NCBI GenBank assembly: GCA_030765265.1
Contig: JAVCCZ010000111.1
Location: 1-37,822, forward strand
Reading direction: 5' to 3'
DNA: 37,822 nucleotides
DNA from: Candidatus Erginobacter occultus
GTDB lineage: Bacteria > Auribacterota > Erginobacteria > Erginobacterales > Erginobacteraceae
Shown here: in pieces, positions 14,285-22,092 of the stretch
How positions within the stretch are numbered: position 1 is the first letter of the stretch
How the letters are laid out: each line of letters starts with the position of its first letter
Notes under the pieces: model-generated
Databases searched by the model: none
What the model saw: the letters and a program-made list of their open reading frames with translations, nothing else
Told to the model about the DNA's origin: nothing
Position numbers and translations under genes: made by a program

Positions 14285-16689
14285 GGCAATTCCTCCTCTC
14301 GCTCCGGCCGGAACGCACGCACCCGGAACTCCGCCCCGTCGGTCTCCACGGTCAGGCAGCCCTCTTCTCCGGTCCGGTAGACCGCGGTCCCCCGTTCGGA
14401 GAGAAAATCGCCGCAGTCGCGGGGGTAGCGGCCGAAGTATTTCTGCCCCTGGACCAGGAGGGCGGCGGCGGGGCTGACCGCCTCCAGAAAGAGGGGCGAA
14501 TTATGGGCGCTGGAGCCCCGCCGGGGGGCCTGGAGGATGGTGGAGCCGAGATCGGCCCCGGCCGCGACCAGGTCCTCCTGGGCGAAGATCCCGATCAGCG
14601 AGGGGAGGAGGACGGAGACCCGGTCGAAGACAACCCGGAGGACCAGGGAGTCGTCGATTTCAAAGGGGGACCCGGGCGGTTTCCGGGGCCAGAGAACTTC
14701 CAGCCGGCAGTTCCCGGCCTCGACCAGGTCCCCCCCGGTGAGCCGCCGGTAAGGGATCGAATTCTCCTCCAGCACTTCCCGGAAGCGGGGGTAGGAAGGC
14801 GAGGAGGGTCCCAGCGGATGATCGAGGACGGTCCCCACCATCACCGCCTCCCGGAGCCGGTTGAGGGTATTGAGATGGTCGAGGTGGGCCTGGGTCAGGA
14901 CCAGGAAATCGATCTTCCGGATCCGGTGCCGGTCGAGATAGGGGAGGACGATCGCCGGGATATCGCCGAACCGGTCGTCGTCGGTCGAGATCAGGATCGC
15001 CGGGCCGTCTTGCTCCCGGAGGAGGACCATCTGGCCGGAGCGGCCGTTGAAAAAGACCGCCTGAAGCGGGGGGAGATCGGGAGGCGGAGACAGGGCCGGG
15101 GCGGCGGCGGCGGCGAGCAGCAGAACCGCCAGCGCCGACCCCAGCCGGATCCGTCCCCGGCGGGTCCGGCCGGGGAGGGAGGCGAGGCCGAAGAGGAGAC
15201 CGTACCAGGCCGCCGCCCAGAGCGGGGGAAACCCGGCGACCCGGAGATAACCGCCCGGGAACCGGGAAAACCAGCCGACCAGCTGGAGGAGCAGGGGGAT
15301 GAGAAATCGGTTGGGGTAGTTGACCAGCCGGGCCAGGGGGAGGGCGATCAGCCCCAGCAGCCCGGCGGCGAAGCCGAGGCCGACCATCAGCCCGGCCAGG
15401 GGGACGATGACGATGTTGGCCGCCAGCGCCGGCAGCGAGATGAAACCGAAATAATGGGCGACCAGGGGGATCGCCCCCAGCTGGGCGGCCAAAGGGACGG
15501 CGATCGTCAGCCGCAGCCAGCGGGGCAGGAACCGGAGACCCCGGTCGAGGAGCGGGGTGACGGTGACGATCGAGAGCACGATCAGGAACGAGAGCTGGAA
15601 GCCGGCGGTGAAGAGGACCAGGGGGTTGAAGAGGAGGAGGAAGAGGGCGGAGGCGGCCAGGGCGGTAAAGGAGTTGCGGGGCTGGTTGAAGACATAGGCC
15701 AGGGAGTAAACCCCGGCCATCACCCCGGCCCGGACGGTGGCGGTGGAAGCTCCGGTCATCAGGACGTACCCGGCCACCAGCGGGATGAGCAAGGCGTGGC
15801 GGACCCGGAGGGGGAAGGGGCTGAAGACGAAGTTCCCGATCATCCAGATAAAGCCGACGTGAAGCCCGGAGACCACCAGGACGTGGATCACCCCGACCTG
15901 GCGGAACCGGTCCCGGATCTCGAAGGGGACCGGTCCCCGTTCCCCCAGCATCACCGCCTCCAGGATCACCGACTGCAATGATCCGGGGTGGCCGTGGCGG
16001 TCGGGGAGACTGGAGCGGAGAATTCCGGCCAGCCGGCGCTTCAGCCCCAGGGCCAGCCGGAGCGGAGAGAAGCCCGACGCCTCCCGGAGCAGTTCGAGGT
16101 GGTCGACGCTGTAGACCCGGCTCTCGGCGTAGATCGAGCTGGCCGCCAGCCGGGCCCGGGGGGAGGTCTCCCCCGGGTTGGTCGCCTCCGCGGGCAGGGT
16201 GATCTTTCCGGTCACCCGGACCAGGTTTCCCGGCTTCAGGATCTCCTCGGCCGCGCGGACCTGGCCGCGGAAGATCACCTGGAGCCGCCCGGTTACCGGG
16301 ATTTCGCCCTCCTCGCCGTCCGTCTTCCGGCAGGTTAGCCGGAAGCGGACGGAGTGCCTCCGGAAGTCCGGCTCCCCGTCCACCGTCCCGGTCACCGCCC
16401 GGGGCCGCTCGGAGGCGTACCGGGAGATATCCCCCGCCGGCACCCGGCCGGCCAACGAGTAGCGGAAAATCCCGAAGGCGGCGGCCAGGGCCCCCAACCC
16501 CGCCCAGAGCAGAACCCGGCGGAAGTTGCGGGATAAACTGCGCCCGATAAAGAGGAGGATAAATGAGACCAGTCCGGCGGCGGCGAGAATCAGCTCCGGC
16601 CGGACCGGCTGGGGCAGACGGCGCCCCAACACCAGCCCGAGGATGAAGCAAAGAGTGATCCGGACCAGGGGATAGACAGTTTTTACCAT
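14281..16689 (-). CDS. comEC: ComEC/Rec2-family DNA uptake channel
   Basis: An 802-aa inner-membrane protein expected to pass single-stranded DNA into the cytoplasm during natural transformation. An N-terminal helix pair (LVRITLCFILGLVLG) and an OB-like DUF4131 region precede the Competence domain, with LMLGERGPVPFEIRDRFR-like and VIHVLVVSGLHVGFI motifs. About ten helices follow, then a C-terminal metallo-beta-lactamase-like domain. Its metal motif is degenerate: LTQAHLDHLN (about residue 598) has Gln where the first His is expected, and the usual VGQGDA...DTG strand is replaced by RSGQMV and STDD. The ATG at 16689 is preferred because GGGGAG precedes it; 39 more upstream codons are open. It is coupled to the PLD lipoprotein gene downstream. 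Confidence 0.92.
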   Translation of the reverse strand: MVKTVYPLVRITLCFILGLVLGRRLPQPVRPELILAAAGLVSFILLFIGRSLSRNFRRVLLWAGLGALAAAFGIFRYSLAGRVPAGDISRYASERPRAVTGTVDGEPDFRRHSVRFRLTCRKTDGEEGEIPVTGRLQVIFRGQVRAAEEILKPGNLVRVTGKITLPAEATNPGETSPRARLAASSIYAESRVYSVDHLELLREASGFSPLRLALGLKRRLAGILRSSLPDRHGHPGSLQSVILEAVMLGERGPVPFEIRDRFRQVGVIHVLVVSGLHVGFIWMIGNFVFSPFPLRVRHALLIPLVAGYVLMTGASTATVRAGVMAGVYSLAYVFNQPRNSFTALAASALFLLLFNPLVLFTAGFQLSFLIVLSIVTVTPLLDRGLRFLPRWLRLTIAVPLAAQLGAIPLVAHYFGFISLPALAANIVIVPLAGLMVGLGFAAGLLGLIALPLARLVNYPNRFLIPLLLQLVGWFSRFPGGYLRVAGFPPLWAAAWYGLLFGLASLPGRTRRGRIRLGSALAVLLLAAAAAPALSPPPDLPPLQAVFFNGRSGQMVLLREQDGPAILISTDDDRFGDIPAIVLPYLDRHRIRKIDFLVLTQAHLDHLNTLNRLREAVMVGTVLDHPLGPSSPSYPRFREVLEENSIPYRRLTGGDLVEAGNCRLEVLWPRKPPGSPFEIDDSLVLRVVFDRVSVLLPSLIGIFAQEDLVAAGADLGSTILQAPRRGSSAHNSPLFLEAVSPAAALLVQGQKYFGRYPRDCGDFLSERGTAVYRTGEEGCLTVETDGAEFRVRAFRPEREEELP

Positions 16690-16888
16690 TACATCTCCCC
16701 GGCTGTCAGCTAATGTCAAACCGGCTGGAAACCGGATAATTTTCCCGCAATTTCCTTTTGATGGGAAGGAAATTCTGGCAAAATTATTCGGCACATCGGT
16801 CTTCAACCCGAAAATGTAGAAATTCCTTGCCTGGCCGGTAATTGATTATTCTTTTTCCCCGCCGGTGAAGACCCGGGGATAAATCGAT
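16690..16888. other. Divergent promoter region between comEC and the AmgK-like gene
   Basis: This AT-richer 199-bp gap must hold promoters for both directions. On the minus strand TTGACA occurs at 16719-16714, but the bases 17 further on (AGATGT) are a poor -10 element. GGAAATT and AATTTCC segments around 16750-16769 form a possible dyad. I see no coding potential beyond the upstream extension of the comEC frame. Confidence 0.3.
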
Positions 16889-17857
16889 ATGGAAAAAAGA
16901 TTGAGCAAGATCCGGAGCGCGCTCGCTCTCTCCGCCGGCGGACTGGTCCCGCTGGCCGGGGACGCCTCTCAGCGGCGGTTCTTCCGGGTGACCGGTCCGG
17001 CGGACGGACCGTCGGCGGTGCTGGTGGTCTTCCCGGAAGGGACCGGGGACGAGGAGGTGATCCGCTACACCGGGACCGGGCACCTCCTGCGGGAGGCCGG
17101 TCTCCCGGTCCCCGGGATCTACCGGCGGACCCGGGGCGCGCTCCTGGTCGAGGACTGCGGAGACGAACTTCTCCAGGAGGCGGTCCGGACACGCGCCCCC
17201 TTCCCCCTCTACCGGGAGGCGGCGGACTTGATCGGGGAGATGCAAAACCGGGTCCCGGCCTCCGCCGCCCTCAACCCGCCCTTCGACGAGGAGAAATTTC
17301 TCCGGGAACTGGAATTCTTCCTCACTCACACCGTCTCCGGCTTCTTCGGAGAAAAGCTCACCGCCGCCGAACAAGGGGAGTGGCGGAAGTCCTTCTCCGT
17401 TTTGGCCCGGGAACCGCTCTCCCAGCCCCGGGGCTTCTGCCATCGGGACTTCCACAGCCGCAACCTCCTGCTCCGGGACGGACAGCTGCGGATCATCGAC
17501 TTCCAGGACGGCCGCGCCGGCCCCTGGACCTACGACCTGGTCTCCCTGCTCGAAGATCCTTACGTTTCCCTGCCCCCCGGCCTCCCGGAAGAAATGAAAG
17601 CGCGGTTCCTCGCCGGCCGGCGGGGAGTTGATTTTTCCGGTGATTTTCGCCGGGGGTATGATATGATGGCCCTTCAACGCCTCCTGAAAGCCGCCGGGAC
17701 CTTCGGTTTCCAGGCGGAAAAAATGGGGAAGCACCATTACGCAGCCTATCTCCCCGCCGCCCTGGGCCGGGCAGCGGCGATAACCTCCGCCTACCCGGAG
17801 TTCGAGAGTTTGGGGGAGCAACTGGCGAAATACCTCCGGCGTTTGCCGCGGGCTTAA
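16889..17857 (+). CDS. amgK: AmgK-like anomeric sugar kinase (APH fold)
   Basis: A 322-aa phosphotransferase. AmgK phosphorylates the anomeric hydroxyl of N-acetylmuramic acid and N-acetylglucosamine for cell-wall recycling. The N-terminal lobe has GDASQRRFFRV, the characteristic start of this family, and LLVEDCGDELL at the hinge. The catalytic loop is HRDFHSRNLLL (His185 to Asn192) and the metal motif is IIDFQDGRAGP (Asp204). The gene is followed 50 bases later by a MurU-like nucleotidyltransferase, the classical pathway partner, which supports the assignment. GGGGA lies about 8 bases before the ATG. Related aminoglycoside or choline kinases share the fold but not this context. Confidence 0.85.
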   Translation: MEKRLSKIRSALALSAGGLVPLAGDASQRRFFRVTGPADGPSAVLVVFPEGTGDEEVIRYTGTGHLLREAGLPVPGIYRRTRGALLVEDCGDELLQEAVRTRAPFPLYREAADLIGEMQNRVPASAALNPPFDEEKFLRELEFFLTHTVSGFFGEKLTAAEQGEWRKSFSVLAREPLSQPRGFCHRDFHSRNLLLRDGQLRIIDFQDGRAGPWTYDLVSLLEDPYVSLPPGLPEEMKARFLAGRRGVDFSGDFRRGYDMMALQRLLKAAGTFGFQAEKMGKHHYAAYLPAALGRAAAITSAYPEFESLGEQLAKYLRRLPRA

Positions 17858-17883
17858 GCTGCCGGAATGAGTATATTAAACAG

Positions 17884-17910
17884 CAAAATTTTTCCGGAGG
17901 AAAAATTTTG
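17884..17910 (+). promoter_or_regulatory. Perfect 12-bp hairpin enclosing the ribosome-binding site and start codon of murU
   Basis: CAAAATTTTTCC (17884-17895) and GGAAAAATTTTG (17899-17910) are exact reverse complements around a 3-base GGA loop. The only Shine-Dalgarno sequence for the next gene, GGAGG (17896-17900), spans the loop and the first two stem pairs, and the TTG start codon (17908-17910) closes the base of the stem. When folded, the RNA would hide both signals; the long A-U stem should melt fairly easily, rather like fourU thermometers or other RBS-occluding hairpins. It could also serve as a stem terminating the upstream gene, but no U tract follows. Confidence 0.7.
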
Positions 17911-18921
17911 AAAGCAATGATCCTGGCCGCCGGAAAGGGGACACGGCTGGCCCCCCTCTCCAGCGACTACCCGAAAGCGCTCTTCCCGGTCGGCGACCGG
18001 CCGGTAATCGCCTACCTCTTCGACCTCCTCAAGCAATATGGCATCAAGGAGGTGGTAATCAACCTCCACCACCGGGGGGAGCTGATCGAGGACGCCCTGG
18101 GGGACGGAAGCCGGTTTTCCTTGAAGATCGACTATTCCCGGGAGGAGGAACTGCTGGGGACCGGGGGCGGGGTGGTCAAGGCCCGGGAATTCTGGGGGGA
18201 CGAGGATGTCCTGGTCGTCAACGGAGACAACCTTTTAGAGCTCAACCTGCGCAGGCTGCTCCTCGCCCACCAGGCCTCGGAAGCGGCGGCGACGATGGCC
18301 CTCAAGCCCCTGGGGGCCGGCTCCGATTACACCCCGATCCACCTCGACCGGGATTCGCTGGTGGAGACGATCGGATCCGGCAACCGGGCCGGGCCGGGCT
18401 ACGTCTTTATCGGCGCCCAGATCCTCTCCCGGGAGTTCATCGACCTCCTCCCCCCCTCGGGACCCGCCTGCCTGGTCCGCGACGGCTACCGGAAAGCCCT
18501 CCGGCAGCGGAAGAACCCGGCCCGGATCAACGGCTTCGTCTCCACCGGCTACTGGCGGGAGATCAGCACCTTTCCCCGCTACTGGGAGGTCAGCCAGGAC
18601 TTTTTGCGGGGGCGGCTCCCCGCCTACTTTTACCGGGGCCGGGACGAATTCATCCGCCGGGGGCTCTACGTCGGCAAGGGCTGCGAATTGAGCCCCCGCA
18701 ACCGGTTTACCTCCCCGGTCTATCTCGGCGACTCCGCCGAGGTCGGCGAGGACTGCCAGCTCGGTCCCCGGCTCCTGGTCGGGCAGGGGGCGGCGGTCGG
18801 GCCCCGCTGCCGGCTGCGGGACGTGGTCATCTGGCCCGGGACCCCGGTCCGCCGGGGGAGTGTGTTCGAGAACCTGGTCGTCACCCCCTTCGGGAAAGTC
18901 AAGGTGGCCGCGGAGAAATAG
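17908..18921 (+). CDS. murU: MurU-like sugar-1-phosphate nucleotidyltransferase with left-handed beta-helix tail
   Basis: A 337-aa enzyme. The N-terminal nucleotidyltransferase domain (1-235) shows MILAAGKGTRLAPLSSDYPKAL, GTGGGVVKA and VVNGDNL (metal-binding Asp). A C-terminal left-handed beta-helix of hexapeptide repeats (about 245-337) is seen as LYVGKGCELSP, VYLGDSAEVGEDCQLGP and VGPRCRLRDVVIWPG. MurU makes UDP-MurNAc from MurNAc-1-phosphate; the paired AmgK-like kinase makes that reading likely. Pseudomonas MurU lacks the beta-helix, so mannose-1-phosphate guanylyltransferase-like activity remains possible. The TTG start is well supported by GGAGG 7 bases upstream, but that site lies inside a perfect hairpin. 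Confidence 0.82.
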   Translation: MKAMILAAGKGTRLAPLSSDYPKALFPVGDRPVIAYLFDLLKQYGIKEVVINLHHRGELIEDALGDGSRFSLKIDYSREEELLGTGGGVVKAREFWGDEDVLVVNGDNLLELNLRRLLLAHQASEAAATMALKPLGAGSDYTPIHLDRDSLVETIGSGNRAGPGYVFIGAQILSREFIDLLPPSGPACLVRDGYRKALRQRKNPARINGFVSTGYWREISTFPRYWEVSQDFLRGRLPAYFYRGRDEFIRRGLYVGKGCELSPRNRFTSPVYLGDSAEVGEDCQLGPRLLVGQGAAVGPRCRLRDVVIWPGTPVRRGSVFENLVVTPFGKVKVAAEK

Positions 18922-18924
18922 GAG

Positions 18925-20634
18925 ATGGCCGGGCGGGAGAGATGGAACAGCCGGACCGCCTTCGTGATGGCGGCGGTCGGCTCGGCGGTGGGGTTGGGCA
19001 ACGTCTGGCGCTTCCCGGTCACCTGCTACCGCCACGGGGGCGGCGCCTTCTTCATCCCCTACTTCGTCGCCCTCCTTACCGCCGGCGTGCCCCTGATGAT
19101 CCTGGAGTACGGGATCGGCCAGATGATGCAGGGTTCGGCCCCCCGGGCGCTGGGGAAGATCAACCGCCATACCGAGTGGGTGGGCTGGTTCGCCCTCCTG
19201 GTCGGCCTGGTGATCTCGATCTACTACGCCGTGATTATGGCCTACTCGGTGGAATACCTGATTTACGCCGTCCGGGGGCTCTTCGCCGGGGGAACGATGG
19301 CCTGGTCCTCGGCCCCGGAAGGTTTCACCGGCACTTACGAGGCCGCCTTCTTCGCCCGGACCGTCCGCCAACACAGTTCCTCGGCTTCCGAGATGTGGCG
19401 TCTGGTCTGGCCCCTGGTCGGAGGGCTGGCGGTCACCTGGGCCGTCGTCTACCTGATCCTCTGCCGGGGGGTGCGCCGGGTGGGGAAGGTGGTGATGCTG
19501 ACCGTCCCCCTCCCGATGCTGGTCCTGGCGATCCTGGCCGTCCGGGGCCTGACCCTCCCCGGGGCCTCGGACGGGATCATCTACTACCTGACCCCGAACT
19601 TCGAGGCCCTGAAAGACCCGGCCACCTGGCTGGCGGCCTACGGCCAGATCTTCTTCTCCCTCACCCTCGGCTTCGGGGTGATGATCGCCTACGCCAGCTA
19701 TATGCCGCGGGAGAGCGACATCACCAACAACGCCTTCATCACCTGCTTCGCCAACTGCGCCACCAGCTTCTTCGCCGGCTTCGTGGTCTTCTCCGTGCTC
19801 GGCTTTCTCGCCTATCAGAAGGGCGGGGTTGACGTCGCGACCGTGATCGACGCCGGGCCCGGCCTGGTCTTCGTCACCTACCCGACCGCCGTCTCCCGGA
19901 TGGGCGAGTTCGGCCGCTTCTGGCCGCCGGTGATCGGGATCCTCTTCTTCGTGATGCTCCTCTTCCTCGGGATCGACTCCCTCTTCTCCCTGATCGAGGG
20001 GATCACCACCGGCCTCAAAGACCGCTACCGTCTCCTGAGCCAGAAATTCCTCACCGGGGCGGTCTGTATCTTCTCCTTCGTCGTCGGCTCGGTCTTCTTC
20101 GCTTCCCGGGCCGGGATCCACTGGCTGGATATCTTCGACCACTGGGCCAACGACTACGGGCTGGTGATCGTCGGACTGCTGCAGTGCGTGATTGTCGGCT
20201 ACTTCTTCAAGACCGATACTCTCCGCGACTACATCAACCGGGTCTCGGAGATCAAGCTCTGGGGGTGGTGGGAACTCTGTATCCGGATAATCACTCCCCT
20301 GATCCTCGGCTACCTGATCTTCTCCAACTTCATCGCCGAGCTGACCCGGGGGTCGCTCTACGGGGCGAGCGGGACCGACTTCGACCGCTACCTCTGGATC
20401 GCCCCGGTCAGCTTCGCCGGGCTCTTCCTGGTCGCCTTCAGCCTGGCCCGCATGGGCAAGGTCCTGGCCCTGATCGGGTTCGGGGCGGCGGTCGCCCTGC
20501 TCACCTGGGCCCTCCTCCCCGCCTCCGCCCCGCTCTCGGCGGCCGCCCTCTCCGGCCTGGCGGCGGCGGTGCTCTTCGGGGGTCTCTACATCTGCGTCTC
20601 GATCGCCCGGAAGTCGAAGGACGGGATTCAGTGA
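18925..20634 (+). CDS. Sodium-dependent transporter, SNF (neurotransmitter:sodium symporter) family
   Basis: A 569-aa LeuT-fold symporter with about twelve helices and several extra C-terminal hydrophobic segments. TM1 carries the hallmark AVGSAVGLGNVWRFPVTCYRHGGGAFFIPYF, including the sodium and substrate sites. GIGQMMQGSAPRAL and GVMIAYASYMPRESDI mark TM2 and TM6-7. Prokaryotic members import amino acids with sodium; the substrate here is unknown. The start ATG is 4 bases after the murU stop, with a GGAG about 9 bases upstream, so it is probably in the same operon and may bring in an amino acid released with wall fragments. The final codons and stop lie inside a dispersed 40-bp repeat. Confidence 0.93.
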   Translation: MAGRERWNSRTAFVMAAVGSAVGLGNVWRFPVTCYRHGGGAFFIPYFVALLTAGVPLMILEYGIGQMMQGSAPRALGKINRHTEWVGWFALLVGLVISIYYAVIMAYSVEYLIYAVRGLFAGGTMAWSSAPEGFTGTYEAAFFARTVRQHSSSASEMWRLVWPLVGGLAVTWAVVYLILCRGVRRVGKVVMLTVPLPMLVLAILAVRGLTLPGASDGIIYYLTPNFEALKDPATWLAAYGQIFFSLTLGFGVMIAYASYMPRESDITNNAFITCFANCATSFFAGFVVFSVLGFLAYQKGGVDVATVIDAGPGLVFVTYPTAVSRMGEFGRFWPPVIGILFFVMLLFLGIDSLFSLIEGITTGLKDRYRLLSQKFLTGAVCIFSFVVGSVFFASRAGIHWLDIFDHWANDYGLVIVGLLQCVIVGYFFKTDTLRDYINRVSEIKLWGWWELCIRIITPLILGYLIFSNFIAELTRGSLYGASGTDFDRYLWIAPVSFAGLFLVAFSLARMGKVLALIGFGAAVALLTWALLPASAPLSAAALSGLAAAVLFGGLYICVSIARKSKDGIQ

Positions 20635-20667
20635 GCAGTAAGCAGTGAGCAGTCCGACGCGTCCGAC
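20628..20667 (+). repeat. 40-bp dispersed repeat with GTGAGCA-type heptamers, copy A
   Basis: The segment is built from three heptamers of form GT(G/A)AGCA and a GTCCGAC tail, and matches 32894-32933 on the other strand at 38 of 40 positions. It includes the TGA stop codon of the SNF transporter gene. Short heptamer arrays of this kind (STRR-like) occur in intergenic DNA of several bacterial groups. Confidence 0.75.
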
Positions 20668-20687
20668 AAGCTAGCCGGATAAAACCA

Positions 20688-20717
20688 TTGCCGCCGCCCG
20701 GGGAAGGGCTGTATTGT
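20688..20717 (+). promoter_or_regulatory. Possible promoter of the tatA-tatC operon
   Basis: TTGCCG (20688-20693) is followed after 18 bases by TATTGT (20712-20717), four of six matches in each box. It lies about 40 bases before the tatA ATG in a spacer that starts with the heptamer repeat. Weak, but the only reasonable candidate in the gap. Confidence 0.3.
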
Positions 20718-20754
20718 ATATCCAGACAAACGAGACCTTGACCAAGGAGGCACG

Positions 20755-21036
20755 ATGACCTGTCCACAGTTGCTTTTACCGGGGTTGCTGGGCCTGGGCC
20801 CGGGGGAGATCCTCCTGATCCTGGCCGGGATCCTCCTGATCTTCGGGGCGAAGAAGCTGCCCGAGATAATGGGCTCGTTCGGCAAGGGGATCAAGGAGTT
20901 CAAGAAGGAGGTCGACGGGGTCGGCGGGGAGATCGGCGCCGGAAAACCGGAGGCGGGTGAGGAGAACGCTCCCGGGAAACCGGCGGAAACGAAAGACCGC
21001 CCCGGGGAGAAACCGCCGGATGGCGAGGGAGCATAA
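20755..21036 (+). CDS. tatA: Sec-independent protein translocase subunit TatA/E
   Basis: A 93-aa membrane protein that, with TatC, forms the twin-arginine channel for folded proteins. One helix (GEILLILAGILLIFGAKKLPEIMG) is followed by the family FGAKKLPE and the amphipathic SFGKGIKEFKKEVDG. The last 45 residues are a charged, proline-rich tail. AAGGAGG lies 5-6 bases before the ATG. The stop overlaps the tatC start region by 17 bases. No TatB is seen, so this may be a minimal TatAC system. Substrates could include cofactor-bearing exported enzymes, none of which is in this window. Confidence 0.95.
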   Translation: MTCPQLLLPGLLGLGPGEILLILAGILLIFGAKKLPEIMGSFGKGIKEFKKEVDGVGGEIGAGKPEAGEENAPGKPAETKDRPGEKPPDGEGA

Positions 21037-21796
21037 TCCGCCGGGGGAGGGGGAGGAGAAACCCTTCCTCGACCACCTGGAAGACCTCCGCTTCCTGATC
21101 TGGAAGATCCTGATCTCCTGGGGGACGGCAGCGCTGCTGGCCTTCCTCGCGGCGGACCGGATGCTGGAAGCGGTCCGGTGGCCCCTGGCCCGAACGGTCC
21201 GGGAATTCGGACCGGGGGAGACGGATTTCGTCCTCCGGAGCCTGAGCCCCCCCGAGGTCTTCCTGACCTCGATCAAGCTCTCCATCCTGGCCGGGCTGAT
21301 CGTCGCCCTGCCCGTGATTCTCTACATCGTCGCCCGCTTTCTCCTTCCCGCCCTGAAGCCGAGAGAGAAGAAATACCTGGTCCCGGCCTTTCTCTTCGGC
21401 GGCGGGCTCTTCTTCGCCGGGGTGGTCTTCGCCTATGTCGTGGTCCTCCCGCTCGGGCTGAGATTCTTCTGGTCCTACACGCTCCGGATGGGGATCCGGC
21501 CGGAGTGGACGCTGGGAAATTACATCTCGATGGTGGGAAGGCTGACCCTGGGCTTCGGATTGGTCTTCGAGCTGCCGGTGGTGGTCCTGCTCCTGGCGGC
21601 GCTGGGGATAGTCGACTACCGGACCCTGCGGCGGAAAAGGCCTTTTGTGGTGGTGGGAATCCTTATCCTGGCGGCGTTTCTGACCCCGCCCGACGTGGTG
21701 ACCCAGGTCCTGATGGCGGTTCCGTTGTTGATCTTATTCGAGATCTGTGTATTATTGGCGAGAATATTGTTTCCCGGGAAAGCCGGAAAGGCTTGA
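21020..21796 (+). CDS. tatC: Sec-independent protein translocase subunit TatC
   Basis: A 258-aa protein with six hydrophobic helices. FLDHLEDLRFLIWKIL is the conserved N-terminal signal-recognition segment, and FELPVVVLLLAALGIVDYRTLRRKRPF and LTPPDVVTQVLMAVPLLILFEI are typical of the last third. The start is placed at the ATG at 21020, giving MAREHNPPGEGEEKPFLDHLEDLR. The longer ORF runs in tatA sequence and lacks family support, while GGGGAG 10 bases before 21020 can serve as ribosome-binding site. It overlaps tatA, so the two are co-translated. Confidence 0.95.
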   Translation: MAREHNPPGEGEEKPFLDHLEDLRFLIWKILISWGTAALLAFLAADRMLEAVRWPLARTVREFGPGETDFVLRSLSPPEVFLTSIKLSILAGLIVALPVILYIVARFLLPALKPREKKYLVPAFLFGGGLFFAGVVFAYVVVLPLGLRFFWSYTLRMGIRPEWTLGNYISMVGRLTLGFGLVFELPVVVLLLAALGIVDYRTLRRKRPFVVVGILILAAFLTPPDVVTQVLMAVPLLILFEICVLLARILFPGKAGKA

Positions 21797-21827
21797 CCCG
21801 AACCAAATGTAAAAGGAGGTGGATACC

Positions 21828-22055
21828 ATCGCCACGGAAGAAATTTACAGCCAAAGACTGACCTGCGGAAAGAGAACTTACTTCTTCAACCTGAAAGAAC
21901 AGGCCAGCGGAACCCGGTTCATCGACATCGTGGAGTCGAAGTACGAACGCGAAGACGACAGCCACCAGCGGGTCCGGCTGGTGATCTTCGAAGATCATAT
22001 CGATGAGTTTGTCCAGGCCCTGGTCGAAGCCGCCCGGCGGCTGAAAGAAGATTGA
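21828..22055 (+). CDS. DUF3276/PUR-type nucleic-acid-binding protein, apparent AUC start
   Basis: A 75-aa protein of the PUR-alpha-like DUF3276 family, which binds single-stranded DNA and RNA. The family core CGKRTYFFNLKEQASGTRFIDIVESKY is followed by VRLVIFEDHIDEFVQAL. There is no ATG in the frame after the upstream stop. The ORF-track GTG (21819) overlaps the last G of a perfect AAAAGGAGGTG anti-Shine-Dalgarno match and so cannot use it. ATC at 21828 stands 8 bases after GGAGG, and starting there gives (M)ATEEIYSQRL, the length expected for family N-termini. AUC initiation is therefore the best reading, but is inference. It lies 31 bases after tatC. Confidence 0.8.
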   Translation: MATEEIYSQRLTCGKRTYFFNLKEQASGTRFIDIVESKYEREDDSHQRVRLVIFEDHIDEFVQALVEAARRLKED

Positions 22056-22060
22056 TTTAT

Positions 22061-22091
22061 CGGCGGTTGACGGCCCGGCCGGAAACCGCCG
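22061..22091. repeat. GC-rich hairpin just upstream of tRNA-Ala
   Basis: CGGCGGTT (22061-22068) pairs with AACCGCCG (22084-22091), and the interior is itself GC-palindromic. The stem ends two bases before the tRNA. There is no U tract, so a pause, a processing site or a factor-dependent end of the upstream transcript are all possible. Confidence 0.4.
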
Positions 22092-22092
22092 G

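Noticed and set aside
14503-15981. 492-aa plus-strand ORF opposite comEC
   Set aside because: Antisense shadow; composition is repetitive GDQ/EGE-type and comEC on the other strand has clear motifs.
18235-20142. 635-aa minus-strand ORF
   Set aside because: Antisense to murU and the SNF transporter, both of which have unmistakable family signatures.
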